Positions 6,046 to 14,555 of a stretch of 18,054 bases of DNA are shown one piece after another. The position numbers and the translations under genes are program-made. The DNA is from CAZFYZ01 sp964523735 (GTDB taxonomy: Bacteria; Armatimonadota; UBA5829): positions 1 to 18,054 of the forward strand of contig CAZFYZ010000075.1 in the NCBI GenBank assembly GCA_964523735.1, read 5' to 3'. Below the pieces are notes generated by a model, which was given only the letters and a program-made list of their open reading frames with translations, searched no databases and was not told the origin of the DNA. How positions within the stretch are numbered: position 1 is the stretch's first letter; the number at the start of each line of letters is the position of its first letter.

Positions 6046-8271
6046 ATGAACCGCAGGCAGTTCCTCAAGACGAGCGCGGCAGCCGTTAGCACCGGGCTGT
6101 TGCTGAGCAACCTGGATATGGCTGACGCGAGGGTGTCTTCAAACACAGATCTGACCAGGGACGGTTTCAACTGGCCGCCCAAAGGTCCGCGGCTGCTTTC
6201 GGATCTGACACACGAACTCGCTCAGCGGGGCATCAGCGGCGAGTGGGGCAGGTCTATGACCCCGGCGGGCGTGAAGATCGCGGACCTGATGGACTGCACG
6301 GGCCTCTCCGAAGAGATGAAGTATGCCCACTCGATCAGGTTCATCGCTGAGCGCGCGCCACTGCGTATTGTGCCTGGTGAGAGGATAGTCAGCTCGGCCA
6401 CATTCTCAGAGGCCGCAGCTCACACCGTACCGATCTATGGCGGGTCGAGTGTCAGCCACACGACCCTCGGCTTCGACAGGGTCATGAAAGAGGGCATCAA
6501 GGGCCTGAAAGCACGCATCGAGGAGCGTCTGGCGCGCGGCGGGCTCGACGGCAAAGGCACCGACCTCCTGAACGCGATGCTGATCTGCGTCGATGCGATG
6601 TCCCACTGGCACAGCCGTCACCTCACGCACCTCAAGGATCTGATCGCCAGATCCTCGGGCGATGAACGGGCAGCCTACCAACGAGTGCTCGCCAACCTGC
6701 GAAACGTGCCGCAAAATCCCCCCAAATCATTCGAGGAAGCTGTTCAGTCTCTCTGGTTCCTGTTCGCATTCCAGAGGCTGTGCGGCCAGTGGTCCGGGAT
6801 CGGGCGCATCGACGAGATGCTCGGCCCCTACCTCAAGTCTGATCTCGAATCCGGCAAGCTCACGCTCGACGAGGCCAGGGAGATACTCGCGCACTTCTGG
6901 ATCAAGGGCACAGAGTGGATCAGCGGACGGCTCTGCGGCGGCGGCGATGCGCAGTTCTACCAGAACATCATTCTTGCGGGAGTCGACGCCAACGGCAATG
7001 AAGTCACCAACGAGGTCACTTATCTCGTCCTGGATGTTGTTGAGGAACTTCACATCAGCGACTTTCCCATTGCCGTGAGGCTGAACCGCCGCACTCCCGA
7101 GAAGCTGCTTCAGCGAATAGCCGAGGTCCAGCGACGCGGCGGCGGAATTGTCGCGGTCTACAACGAAGAGGTCGTGATCGACGCCCTGGTCAAGTTCGGC
7201 TACCCCCGCGAGGTGGCTCGCACGTATGCCAACGACGGATGCTGGGAAGCGATCATTCCGGGCAAGACCGCCTTTATGTATGCGCCCTTCGACTCCCTTC
7301 TCCTGCTCCAGAACGCGCTGGGCTTGAGCGAGGGGATGACTGAGACGCCTGACTATCCGGAGTTTGAGAGCCTCTATTCGGCCTATCGGAGCGAACTGCG
7401 GAAGCAGATGGACCGGCATCAGGTAGGTGCAGACGGGTGGTGCTCGAACGCAGCTCCGGCAGCAATGGCCTCCCTGTTCATCGACGACTGCATTGAGAAA
7501 GGTCACGGCTACTACGACCGCGGCGCGCGCTACAGCGTCCTCGCTCCGCACATCGGCGGTATAGCCAACACAGCCAATGGCCTGCTCGCGATCAAGAAGC
7601 TGGTTTACGAGGAGAAGCTCCTCACCCTGAAGGACTATGTAGACATACTGCGCTCAAACTGGCAGGGGCAGGAGAACCTGAGGCGGCTGGTTCTGAACCG
7701 CATCCCCACCTACGGTAACGACGATGACCTCGCTGACTCAATGGTCCAGCGCATCTATGACGACTACACGTATATGGCCGCCGAATGCAGGGAGCGCAAC
7801 GGCGTCAAGCGCCCGGCCGGTATCAGCACGTTCGGACGTGAGATCGAATGGCTCCCGCAGCGCAAGGCCTCGGCGGACGGCCACATGCTCGGAGAGCTGC
7901 TAGCAACAAACTTCTCTCCCTCGCCGGGCACAGATAGATGCGGGCCAACGGCGATGCTCAGGTCGTACTGCAAGATGGACTTCACCAAGCTCCCCAACAT
8001 CGGCACGATCGAGCTCAAGATACTGCCGGCGTCACTCAAGGGCGAGAAGGGGGTCAATGCGCTCGTCGGCCTGATGAAGGCTTTCGTCAAGCTCGGCGGA
8101 TGCTTCATGCACGTGGACGTAGTGGACACGGCCATGCTCCTCGAAGCACAGAGGCATCCGGAGAACTATCCGAACTTGTCGGTCCGCATAGCAGGCTGGT
8201 CCGCACGCTTTGCAACTCTCGACAAGCAGTGGCAGGACATTGTGATCGGCAGAACACAGCAGGTCGTCTAG
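6046..8271 (+). CDS. Tat-exported glycyl radical enzyme-like (PFL family) protein
   Basis: Family: pyruvate formate-lyase-like glycyl radical enzymes, 741 residues, near the usual length. Seen: a twin-arginine signal (NRRQFLK at 2-8, hydrophobic stretch to about 20, likely cleavage after ADA near 28); a PFL-type barrel with WSGIGRIDEMLGPY (249-262); a catalytic loop NDGCWE with Cys399 and Glu401; and a C-terminal radical loop VRIAGWSARF with candidate radical Gly717, followed by the typical LxxxWQDIVIGRT. The C-x-E arrangement is that of eliminase/decarboxylase members (glycerol dehydratase, choline lyase), not the Cys-Cys pair of true pyruvate formate-lyase, so the substrate is unknown. A Trp replaces the usual Tyr after the Gly-adjacent position. 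No radical-SAM activase is nearby. The ATG follows AGGAGG by 11 bases. An exported enzyme of this family is unexpected; it may be activated and folded before Tat export, or no longer use a radical. Confidence 0.88.
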   Translation: MNRRQFLKTSAAAVSTGLLLSNLDMADARVSSNTDLTRDGFNWPPKGPRLLSDLTHELAQRGISGEWGRSMTPAGVKIADLMDCTGLSEEMKYAHSIRFIAERAPLRIVPGERIVSSATFSEAAAHTVPIYGGSSVSHTTLGFDRVMKEGIKGLKARIEERLARGGLDGKGTDLLNAMLICVDAMSHWHSRHLTHLKDLIARSSGDERAAYQRVLANLRNVPQNPPKSFEEAVQSLWFLFAFQRLCGQWSGIGRIDEMLGPYLKSDLESGKLTLDEAREILAHFWIKGTEWISGRLCGGGDAQFYQNIILAGVDANGNEVTNEVTYLVLDVVEELHISDFPIAVRLNRRTPEKLLQRIAEVQRRGGGIVAVYNEEVVIDALVKFGYPREVARTYANDGCWEAIIPGKTAFMYAPFDSLLLLQNALGLSEGMTETPDYPEFESLYSAYRSELRKQMDRHQVGADGWCSNAAPAAMASLFIDDCIEKGHGYYDRGARYSVLAPHIGGIANTANGLLAIKKLVYEEKLLTLKDYVDILRSNWQGQENLRRLVLNRIPTYGNDDDLADSMVQRIYDDYTYMAAECRERNGVKRPAGISTFGREIEWLPQRKASADGHMLGELLATNFSPSPGTDRCGPTAMLRSYCKMDFTKLPNIGTIELKILPASLKGEKGVNALVGLMKAFVKLGGCFMHVDVVDTAMLLEAQRHPENYPNLSVRIAGWSARFATLDKQWQDIVIGRTQQVV

Positions 8272-8391
8272 CCTGCCTGAGGGTCCGGACCTGTGGTGCC
8301 TGCCGAACCATGCGACTCACCCACCCCAACAATAATGTTAAGATAAAGCTCATCTAACACAACCCTAACCTTGCCGGTCTATGCTAGCTTC

Positions 8392-8404
8392 TGGACATTG
8401 TCCA
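8392..8404. promoter_or_regulatory. dyad overlapping the porin ribosome site
   Basis: TGGACATTGTCCA is a perfect odd palindrome (6-base arms around one T) that touches the AGGAGG at 8404-8409. The central spacing is too short for a full RNA hairpin, so a DNA-binding site is the more likely reading if it is functional. In the gap 8272-8415 a weak extended -10 (TG-T-TAAGAT, 8336-8344) is the only promoter candidate seen. Confidence 0.35.
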
Positions 8405-8415
8405 GGAGGTCAGTA

Positions 8416-9639
8416 TTGAGAACACTTACAGTAGCAGTATGGCTCGTTATGGCGATGGCTATCTGCCCGGAGATGGGTATCGCCCAGGATCAGGCGCAGC
8501 CAGACCCGCGCAACGAACTGCGGGAGATCAGGCAGAGGCTTTCCGAACTCGAGAAGAAGCTAGACGATGAACGCAAAGCCCGCGAGTCAGGCGCTCCGAC
8601 CGTTACGACCGCTCTCAAGGGCTCAAAGGTCCGGATCGACGGCCGCATCTTCGCGGGCATTTTCGACACCGGGGCTCAAGGCCCCTACCCCAACTGGAGC
8701 ACAGACGTCAGCGACGCCAAGCTCCGGTTCACATTTCTCCCGGCGGAAAACGTCACAGTAGTAACCCGCCTCAGCGCAAACAGCCTCAAGAACCCTGAGT
8801 TCGACTACTTCTACGCTGACTTCGCGCGAGCACTGCGGCCGTCAAACACATTCCGCCTGGGGCAACGCAAGATCGACGTGGGCCAGGAGACCCTGGCCGA
8901 CAACCCGGTCGAGAACATGCTGATCACGAACTCGATTTCACATGTATCTGGCTATGGAATCGGCCTTGCAGCGCTGGGAAGACTTGGAGGGCCAGAGTCA
9001 CCGCTCTATGAGATCGGCTTCGTCAACGGCCCAAAGGGAGTCCTCACACGGCCAAGCACCGGTCTACCTGTGAACGTGAAGATCGGGACGCCTCTCCCAT
9101 ACAACCTGTTCGCGTCGGCCAGCTTCTTCACCACCGGCAGCCTTGGAGGTTCTGACCTGTCCGCAATAAGTGTCGCCGAGGTCAATAGCGCCCCGACGGG
9201 AGCGACGAGCTGGTCCAGGGATCTCTGGGAGATCGATCTGCGCTACAACTACGGCCCGTCCGGGATCAGGTCGCTGATCCCGACAGGAACTCTCCCGCCC
9301 GTTATGTTGGGGCTCACCTACGGCCGGTTCGACGACAGCGCCACCGGCGCGCCCGGCAGGGGTGGCAGCTACTGGTTCGCTGAGGGGCTTGTCAGGCTCA
9401 GTCCCAAGATGTGGGCAGCCGCCCGCTACAGCACGACTGACCTTGGAGCAGGCCAGTTGGCGAAGCTCGGCAAGAGTCCCGTCGCCGTCAATTCCTATGC
9501 TCGCACTTCCATTGGCCTCGGCTACGCACTGACGGAACTCGTCCAGTGGAAGATCGAATGCACCAACAACAACACCAGCGAGGGCACTCCGGCCCCCAGC
9601 CTGAACCAGTGGGCGACGGGCATCGCGGCGAAGTTCTAG
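8416..9639 (+). CDS. porin-like outer-membrane beta-barrel protein
   Basis: Likely outer-membrane channel of 407 residues. Start is TTG at 8416 because AGGAGG ends six bases upstream; this places a clean Sec signal peptide at the N-terminus (hydrophobic 4-17, cleavage near IAQ/DQ at 24-25). An in-frame TTG at 8371 would put 15 extra residues before the signal. After the signal comes a charged coiled coil (about 32-57, LREIRQRLSELEKKLDDE), as in porins of the OprP/OprO kind that have an N-terminal coiled-coil segment. The remainder is rich in alternating polar/aromatic strands and ends in Phe407, the typical signal for barrel insertion. Substrate cannot be told. It follows the radical-enzyme-like gene by 144 bases on the same strand, so it may be co-expressed. 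Confidence 0.8.
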   Translation: MRTLTVAVWLVMAMAICPEMGIAQDQAQPDPRNELREIRQRLSELEKKLDDERKARESGAPTVTTALKGSKVRIDGRIFAGIFDTGAQGPYPNWSTDVSDAKLRFTFLPAENVTVVTRLSANSLKNPEFDYFYADFARALRPSNTFRLGQRKIDVGQETLADNPVENMLITNSISHVSGYGIGLAALGRLGGPESPLYEIGFVNGPKGVLTRPSTGLPVNVKIGTPLPYNLFASASFFTTGSLGGSDLSAISVAEVNSAPTGATSWSRDLWEIDLRYNYGPSGIRSLIPTGTLPPVMLGLTYGRFDDSATGAPGRGGSYWFAEGLVRLSPKMWAAARYSTTDLGAGQLAKLGKSPVAVNSYARTSIGLGYALTELVQWKIECTNNNTSEGTPAPSLNQWATGIAAKF

Positions 9640-9657
9640 CCTGCATTGTCAGGCTAG
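9636..9657 (+). terminator. hairpin at the porin stop codon
   Basis: CTAGCCTG (9636-9643) and CAGGCTAG (9650-9657) form a perfect 8-bp stem with a 6-base loop; the porin TAG lies within the left arm. No T run follows on the plus strand, so it is at most an atypical terminator or mRNA-end stabiliser. The convergent antiporter gene ends about 90 bases further on. Confidence 0.4.
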
Positions 9658-9745
9658 ACGTTGGATAGTCACGAGCGAACTCAGCGTCGGTATCAACTCA
9701 GCACTGCAGGGCTCGGCGCCGGTCTTCGCAACCCGGATGGCTATC

Positions 9746-12136
9746 CTACTCGTCCGCTTCCTTGGTCCGGCCATCGATCAGGGCTCTGGCGGTTTGGATT
9801 TGCTCATCTGTCCCCATCACGATCAGTTCGTCACCTTCGTGCAGAACGAACTCAGGACTGGGATTGGGGTGCAGATCCTCCGACCTCCGCCGCGCTGCCA
9901 GAAGAGTGACCCCACAGGCCTTCCACGGGTTCACCTCCGCGAGCGTCTTGCCTATACTGCCGGATCCGGGGCTGATGGCTATGGTCGCCATCTCCGTATC
10001 CTCGCTGTCTTCGTGCACAACAAGGTCAAGAAAGTCCATCACATCCGGCCTGATCACAGCCGCCGCCATACGCCTGCCCCCGAGCACGTAGGGCGACATT
10101 ACCCTGTTGGCGCCGGCGTGCCGCAACTTGTCCTCGTTCTCCTGCAGAATCGACCGCGCCACAATGAAGAGCTTGGGGTTGAGCACCTTGGCCGTCAACA
10201 CGATGAAGACGTTCTCCTCGTCCGAAGCTGCGACCGCTATCAGCCCTCTGGCCCTCTCGACACCTGCCTTGATGAGGGAAATATCCTCAGTGGCCTTCCC
10301 CTCGACGTGTGGAGTATCCTCGGCCTTGAGCTTAGGCAACTGCTCAGGGTTCCACTCCACGACAACGCATGGCACGTTGTAGCGGTTGAGGTCCTTAACT
10401 ATCTGCTGGCCCATGCGGCCGTAGCCGCAGACTATGTAGTGGCCAGACATCGATTCGATGATCTTATCCATCGCTTTCCTCGCAATCTGATCTTCGGTGG
10501 CGAAAACGAGATCGACCGCCTGAACTGCGGCGTCCTCAAAGGGGCTGAACACGAGATTGGCGCCGGCCTGGCTGAGATCGGTAGATTCCGCCTCATCATA
10601 GGCCGCCGCTGCTATGCGTCCGGTATATCCAGAGTGCCGAAGGCCCTCCAACAGCGCCAGATTGGCTTCTCGGTCACGAATAGAGCTGATCGCCCACCTG
10701 ATACCTTCCAGGTGCAGCGTGCGTGCAAAGTCCGGGTCTCTCACGTCCCCAAAAACGGCCGACATCTGCCGCTCATTCCAGCGGCTCACAGCCTGCGGGT
10801 CGAAATCAATGCCGATGACTCTTCTTCCTCTATCCTCAAGCTGCTCAGCAATCCGCGTACCGTAGCTGCCAAGCCCGAAGATCATTGTGTCCGCGGGCTC
10901 CGGCCCTGTGCTCTTAGCGGCGAGCAAACTTTCTCTGCGACCTGCTCGACGTCCGAACAGGCCGGCAAGCGGCGCCAACCGATCGGATATCTGCCTGGAA
11001 TAGTTGATCGTGTAGGTCGAAAGCCCGATCGTCACCAACGCCACTAGAGTGATGAGACCCACCACTTCTTCGCCAATATGGCCGAACCGGGCTCCAAGCG
11101 CCGCAAGTATCAGCGAAAACTCACTCACTTGGCCAACCGTCAGGCCCGCAAGCAGGCTGGTTCGCTGCCTGTAACCCATCAAGACGGTGATAACAAAAAC
11201 GATGACAGGCTTGGCCACCAGGGCGAACAGTGACAGAGGGATCGCGGCCCATATCCGCGGACCCAGCGCCCCAGCGTCAAACGCGCCGCCGAGCTCGATG
11301 AAGAAGAAGAGGAGTAGGAAGTCTCTCAGACTCGAGAGCCTCGCTCCTATCGCCTCTTTATACTGCGTTGAGGCTAGCGAGACTCCCGCGACGAATGCTC
11401 CTATCTCCTTGCTGAACCCGAGCGCGTCTCCCGCGGCGGCGAGCGCAAGAGCCCAGACAATCCCAAACAATACTAGAAGCTCGGACGACCTGGCAACACG
11501 CGCCAGCAGGCGAGGCACCACCAAGGCGCTGAGAAACCAGGTCAGGCCAACAAGCAGTGCGCCCTTTGCAACGATCAGCAAGGTCTGATAGCCGGCCTGA
11601 TCGGGATCACCACCGGAGAACGCCGACACGAAGACCATCAGCAGGACAACCACCAGGTCCTGCACAATCAATAGACCAAGAGCGATACGGCCGTGTAGTG
11701 ACTCTGTCTCCCCCCTGTCGGAAAGGAGCTTCACTATGATAATCGTGCTGGAGAACGTCAGCGCGGCCGCCACATATAGCGAGGTGACCGGGCCCATCCC
11801 TAGTGCTCGAGACAGTAGATAGCCGCCGGCCGTGGTAACTGCGACCTGGCTAAGCCCAATAGCCAGCGAGACCGCGCCCATGCTGCGCATCATCGTGAGG
11901 TCTAGTTTGAGACCAACGATGAAGAGCAGCAGCGCAAGACCCATCTCAGCCAGCAGGTGAACCTCCTCCGTCGATTCGACCAACTTGAGCCCCGACGGAC
12001 CTGCGAGGATTCCTACCGCGATGAACCCTATGATGGGAGGCTGCCTGAGACGCGTGGCCGCGACTCCTGCTATTGTGGCGATAAGCAGAAGCACCACGAT
12101 TTCGTCAAAAAGCGATGGAAGCTGAATGTCCGGCAT
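9746..12136 (-). CDS. Kef-type (CPA2) monovalent cation:proton antiporter with two RCK domains
   Basis: Inner-membrane cation/proton antiporter of 796 residues. Residues 1-385 form the CPA2 membrane domain with about 12 helices; LLIVQD (155-160) carries the conserved ion-site Asp160, and GFSKEIGAFVAG (240-251) is the typical CPA2 segment. Two Rossmann RCK (TrkA-N) domains follow: GLGSYG (421-426) with Asp444, and GYGRMG (571-576) with Glu594. A TrkA-C domain (about 715-785, ending in HEGDELIVMGT) closes the protein. Most Kef proteins carry a single RCK; here the second, beginning ESMSGHYIVCGYGR, looks like those attached to K+ channels. Regulation by nucleotide or K+ status is expected from the family. 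It starts 30 bases after the permease stop with no clear Shine-Dalgarno site, suggesting coupled translation in an ABC-antiporter operon. Confidence 0.92.
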   Translation of the reverse strand: MPDIQLPSLFDEIVVLLLIATIAGVAATRLRQPPIIGFIAVGILAGPSGLKLVESTEEVHLLAEMGLALLLFIVGLKLDLTMMRSMGAVSLAIGLSQVAVTTAGGYLLSRALGMGPVTSLYVAAALTFSSTIIIVKLLSDRGETESLHGRIALGLLIVQDLVVVLLMVFVSAFSGGDPDQAGYQTLLIVAKGALLVGLTWFLSALVVPRLLARVARSSELLVLFGIVWALALAAAGDALGFSKEIGAFVAGVSLASTQYKEAIGARLSSLRDFLLLFFFIELGGAFDAGALGPRIWAAIPLSLFALVAKPVIVFVITVLMGYRQRTSLLAGLTVGQVSEFSLILAALGARFGHIGEEVVGLITLVALVTIGLSTYTINYSRQISDRLAPLAGLFGRRAGRRESLLAAKSTGPEPADTMIFGLGSYGTRIAEQLEDRGRRVIGIDFDPQAVSRWNERQMSAVFGDVRDPDFARTLHLEGIRWAISSIRDREANLALLEGLRHSGYTGRIAAAAYDEAESTDLSQAGANLVFSPFEDAAVQAVDLVFATEDQIARKAMDKIIESMSGHYIVCGYGRMGQQIVKDLNRYNVPCVVVEWNPEQLPKLKAEDTPHVEGKATEDISLIKAGVERARGLIAVAASDEENVFIVLTAKVLNPKLFIVARSILQENEDKLRHAGANRVMSPYVLGGRRMAAAVIRPDVMDFLDLVVHEDSEDTEMATIAISPGSGSIGKTLAEVNPWKACGVTLLAARRRSEDLHPNPSPEFVLHEGDELIVMGTDEQIQTARALIDGRTKEADE

Positions 12137-12166
12137 GATCAGTTGTCTGAGCTAGACGCGCGTCCT

Positions 12167-13825
12167 CTACTCCGAAGTAGGGTCAAACCTGTGGAATATG
12201 CCGCCCGCGATGCTGACCCCCGCCGCCCCTAGGAGCAGGTTCAGCAGAGCGACAGGAATCACTATGATAAGAATCGGCAGCTCGAACCAGCTCCAAAGAG
12301 CCACCACGAGCACGATAGTAGGGCCCATCACGAACGCGGTCAGCAGGAAGCTCACCATCCCGCACAGGTAGTTCTGCGCCACGTCCTTCATGTCAGGATA
12401 CATCAGGCTCGGTATCGCCGCGGCAGCCACGTTGGCAAACCCGACGAAAGGCGTGCCGATCATGAACGCCAACAGCATCTCGTTGCGCGCGGGAGGGGCC
12501 AGCAGCCACAGGTAAACCGAGAACAGTAGTATCCCACCAGTCAGATATATGGTCGATGACAGCACTTGGGTTGTGATAACCTTCCAAGCCGCGACCGGCA
12601 TCGACTTGACCACGTTGGCGTACCTGAGGTCCGACCGCATCTCCCCCTGCGAAGTCATCGCAAGGATCCACATCATATAGGCCAGCATAAGCGGCGAGTC
12701 CTTCAGAAAACGCTCCGGCAGAAACTCCTTGACCAGAAAGACTATCACCAGAGGCAGCAGGATCATCAGCCAGATCTGGCTTCGGTAGACCCGGTGCCTC
12801 AGCACCAGGTTCTTCCACAGGAAAGCTGTTGCACCAAGTCCGAACGCAGGGATCGACCAGCCCCTGGCGCGCAGGTCTCCCTTCTCCTTCATAGCGTCTA
12901 CGCGGATATCAGTGAAATCGCGCGTGCGCATCGCCATCCGCCGCTTTGCGAACTTGACACTTATCCCCAGCGAGGGTTCGTAGACATTCTCCTTGCGCGA
13001 CATCAGCAGCACGAAACTCGCCCCCGCCAGCAGCCACAACAGACCAAATAGCCCCCACTCGTTGGGTGTAATCCCCTTAAGCGGCGCGAGCACCAGCTTT
13101 GCGCACCACATCGCCGGCGCAAAGACGGTGGCCATAACGGGAGACTTGAGGGCCGTAAGGGCATTATCCAGGCTGATGCCGCTCTTCGCATACTGAATCG
13201 CGCCAAAGGCAAGAACCGACGCCGGCGCCAACACAAGCACCGCCTTGACGAGTTTGCCCGCCTCCTTCAGCCGCTCGAAACCGAAGGTGAACACGATGTT
13301 GATCGTGTGTGCCAGGTTCACGACCATAATGATAAGCGCCAGCACGGCCAGAATGCTCAAAAGGCCATCCGGCAACATGCTCACGCCGAGTCTGGCGAAT
13401 ATCGGAGAACCCATGAAGATGAAGAGAACCGCCACATACAGTGCGTACTTCAGGTAGTCCTTGATCAGCTTGACCAAGAGCACCTTACGGCGGCTGATAG
13501 GGGTCGGGAACATGAAGTCGATATGCGCAATCGAGAATACCAGCAGCCCGGAGCTGAACGCGCCATACATGATGGCAACACTGCCGATTGACAGCGCAAT
13601 AAAAACGATGGCCTCGACGACCTCCGACGGCAGCGAGCCGACCAGATCAAGCCGCGGACCCTGCGGCCTCTCAATCCCACCGGCCATCCAAAACAGGCTG
13701 TTGATGAAAGAACCGACGGTTGTGGCGACAAGGATAATCACGGGGATCAGCCGCTTCGGACTGCGCGTGATGTTCCTGATCGAGTTGATGAGCTGCCTCA
13801 GCTCAAGGAAGATCAGTGGTCGCAA
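12167..13825 (-). CDS. ABC-2-type exporter permease
   Basis: Polytopic inner-membrane subunit of 552 residues, the partner of the ATPase encoded just upstream. It appears to be two related halves, roughly 1-290 and 330-552, each with about six hydrophobic helices. Each half has the cytoplasmic signature seen in ABC-2 exporters: FPTPISRRKVLLVK (106-119) in the first and DLRYANVVKSMPVAAWK in the second. This matches the group of large putative ABC exporters, whose substrates are mostly unknown. The start is TTG at 13825, supported by GAGGGG seven bases upstream, and it overlaps the ATPase gene by 23 bases, indicating coupled translation. The antiporter gene follows after 30 bases. Confidence 0.85.
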   Translation of the reverse strand: MRPLIFLELRQLINSIRNITRSPKRLIPVIILVATTVGSFINSLFWMAGGIERPQGPRLDLVGSLPSEVVEAIVFIALSIGSVAIMYGAFSSGLLVFSIAHIDFMFPTPISRRKVLLVKLIKDYLKYALYVAVLFIFMGSPIFARLGVSMLPDGLLSILAVLALIIMVVNLAHTINIVFTFGFERLKEAGKLVKAVLVLAPASVLAFGAIQYAKSGISLDNALTALKSPVMATVFAPAMWCAKLVLAPLKGITPNEWGLFGLLWLLAGASFVLLMSRKENVYEPSLGISVKFAKRRMAMRTRDFTDIRVDAMKEKGDLRARGWSIPAFGLGATAFLWKNLVLRHRVYRSQIWLMILLPLVIVFLVKEFLPERFLKDSPLMLAYMMWILAMTSQGEMRSDLRYANVVKSMPVAAWKVITTQVLSSTIYLTGGILLFSVYLWLLAPPARNEMLLAFMIGTPFVGFANVAAAAIPSLMYPDMKDVAQNYLCGMVSFLLTAFVMGPTIVLVVALWSWFELPILIIVIPVALLNLLLGAAGVSIAGGIFHRFDPTSE

Positions 13826-14555
13826 CGGACTTCCCCTCTTCAGTCAACGTCAGGAACAGATCCTCGAGAGAAGCGTTCTCACCCATCCTCGCGCGCTCGT
13901 GCAGCTCGCCGAGGCTCCCTTCGGCAACAATCATGCCTGCCCGCAGGATGATGATCCTGTCGCAGAGCCGCTCGGCTGTATCCAGCATGTGGGTACTGAT
14001 CAGGATCGACTTGCCCGCGCCCCTCGAACTGGTGATCATCTCCTTGAGCTCGTGAACACCCTTGGGATCGATCCCGATGAGAGGCTCGTCCAGAAGCACC
14101 GCGCTCGCCTCGTGCACGAATGCGCACGCGATGGCGAGCTTTTGCTTCATGCCCTTGGATAGGCTCAGAACCAGGTCATTGCGGCGGCTGTAGAGGTCAA
14201 AACGCTCGAGCAGCTCGCTTGCACGCTCCTCGAAGCTGTCCATTGTCTGATAGGCCATCGCGATGAAGCGCATGTGCTCCATCACGGTGAGCATCTCGTA
14301 GGGAGTGGGAACCTCTGGAACAAAGGCCAGGCGTCGCTTGACTTCCTCTTCGTTCTCGGAGAGAAGGATGCCGTCAACCTCGACCTGCCCGTCCGTTGCC
14401 TGCACAATGCCGGTAATACAGCGCAGGACCGTGGTCTTCCCCGCGCCGTTGGGCCCCAATAGGCCGACTATCTCGCCATCGGCTACCTCGAACGAGATGC
14501 CATCAACGGCGAGGGTGCGTTTGTAGTATTTGACTAACTCGGTGACTCTGAGCAC
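13803..14555 (-). CDS. ABC transporter ATP-binding protein
   Basis: ATPase of about 250 residues that powers the adjoining permease. Motifs seen, numbered from the GTG start: Walker A GPNGAGKT (34-41), signature LSKGMKQKL (about 132-140), Walker B AVLLDEP (152-158) with catalytic Glu, and the switch His189 in STHM. The Q-loop position reads FVPE, common in ABC-2 exporters of the CcmA/NatA kind. The GTG at 14555 is chosen because GAGGG lies just upstream; an in-frame TTG at 14579 adds eight residues but has no ribosome site. This is the first gene of the apparent three-gene operon; no convincing promoter was read upstream. Confidence 0.94.
   Translation of the reverse strand: MLRVTELVKYYKRTLAVDGISFEVADGEIVGLLGPNGAGKTTVLRCITGIVQATDGQVEVDGILLSENEEEVKRRLAFVPEVPTPYEMLTVMEHMRFIAMAYQTMDSFEERASELLERFDLYSRRNDLVLSLSKGMKQKLAIACAFVHEASAVLLDEPLIGIDPKGVHELKEMITSSRGAGKSILISTHMLDTAERLCDRIIILRAGMIVAEGSLGELHERARMGENASLEDLFLTLTEEGKSVATTDLP

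Noticed and set aside
6046..8271. Annotation as pyruvate formate-lyase (formate acetyltransferase)
   Set aside because: The adjacent Cys-Cys pair needed for that reaction is missing; only a single Cys with C-x-E is present, and the protein has an export signal.
9737..11047. 436-codon open frame on the plus strand
   Set aside because: Antisense to the two RCK domains of the antiporter, which show intact Rossmann motifs; the opposite frame has no recognisable family.
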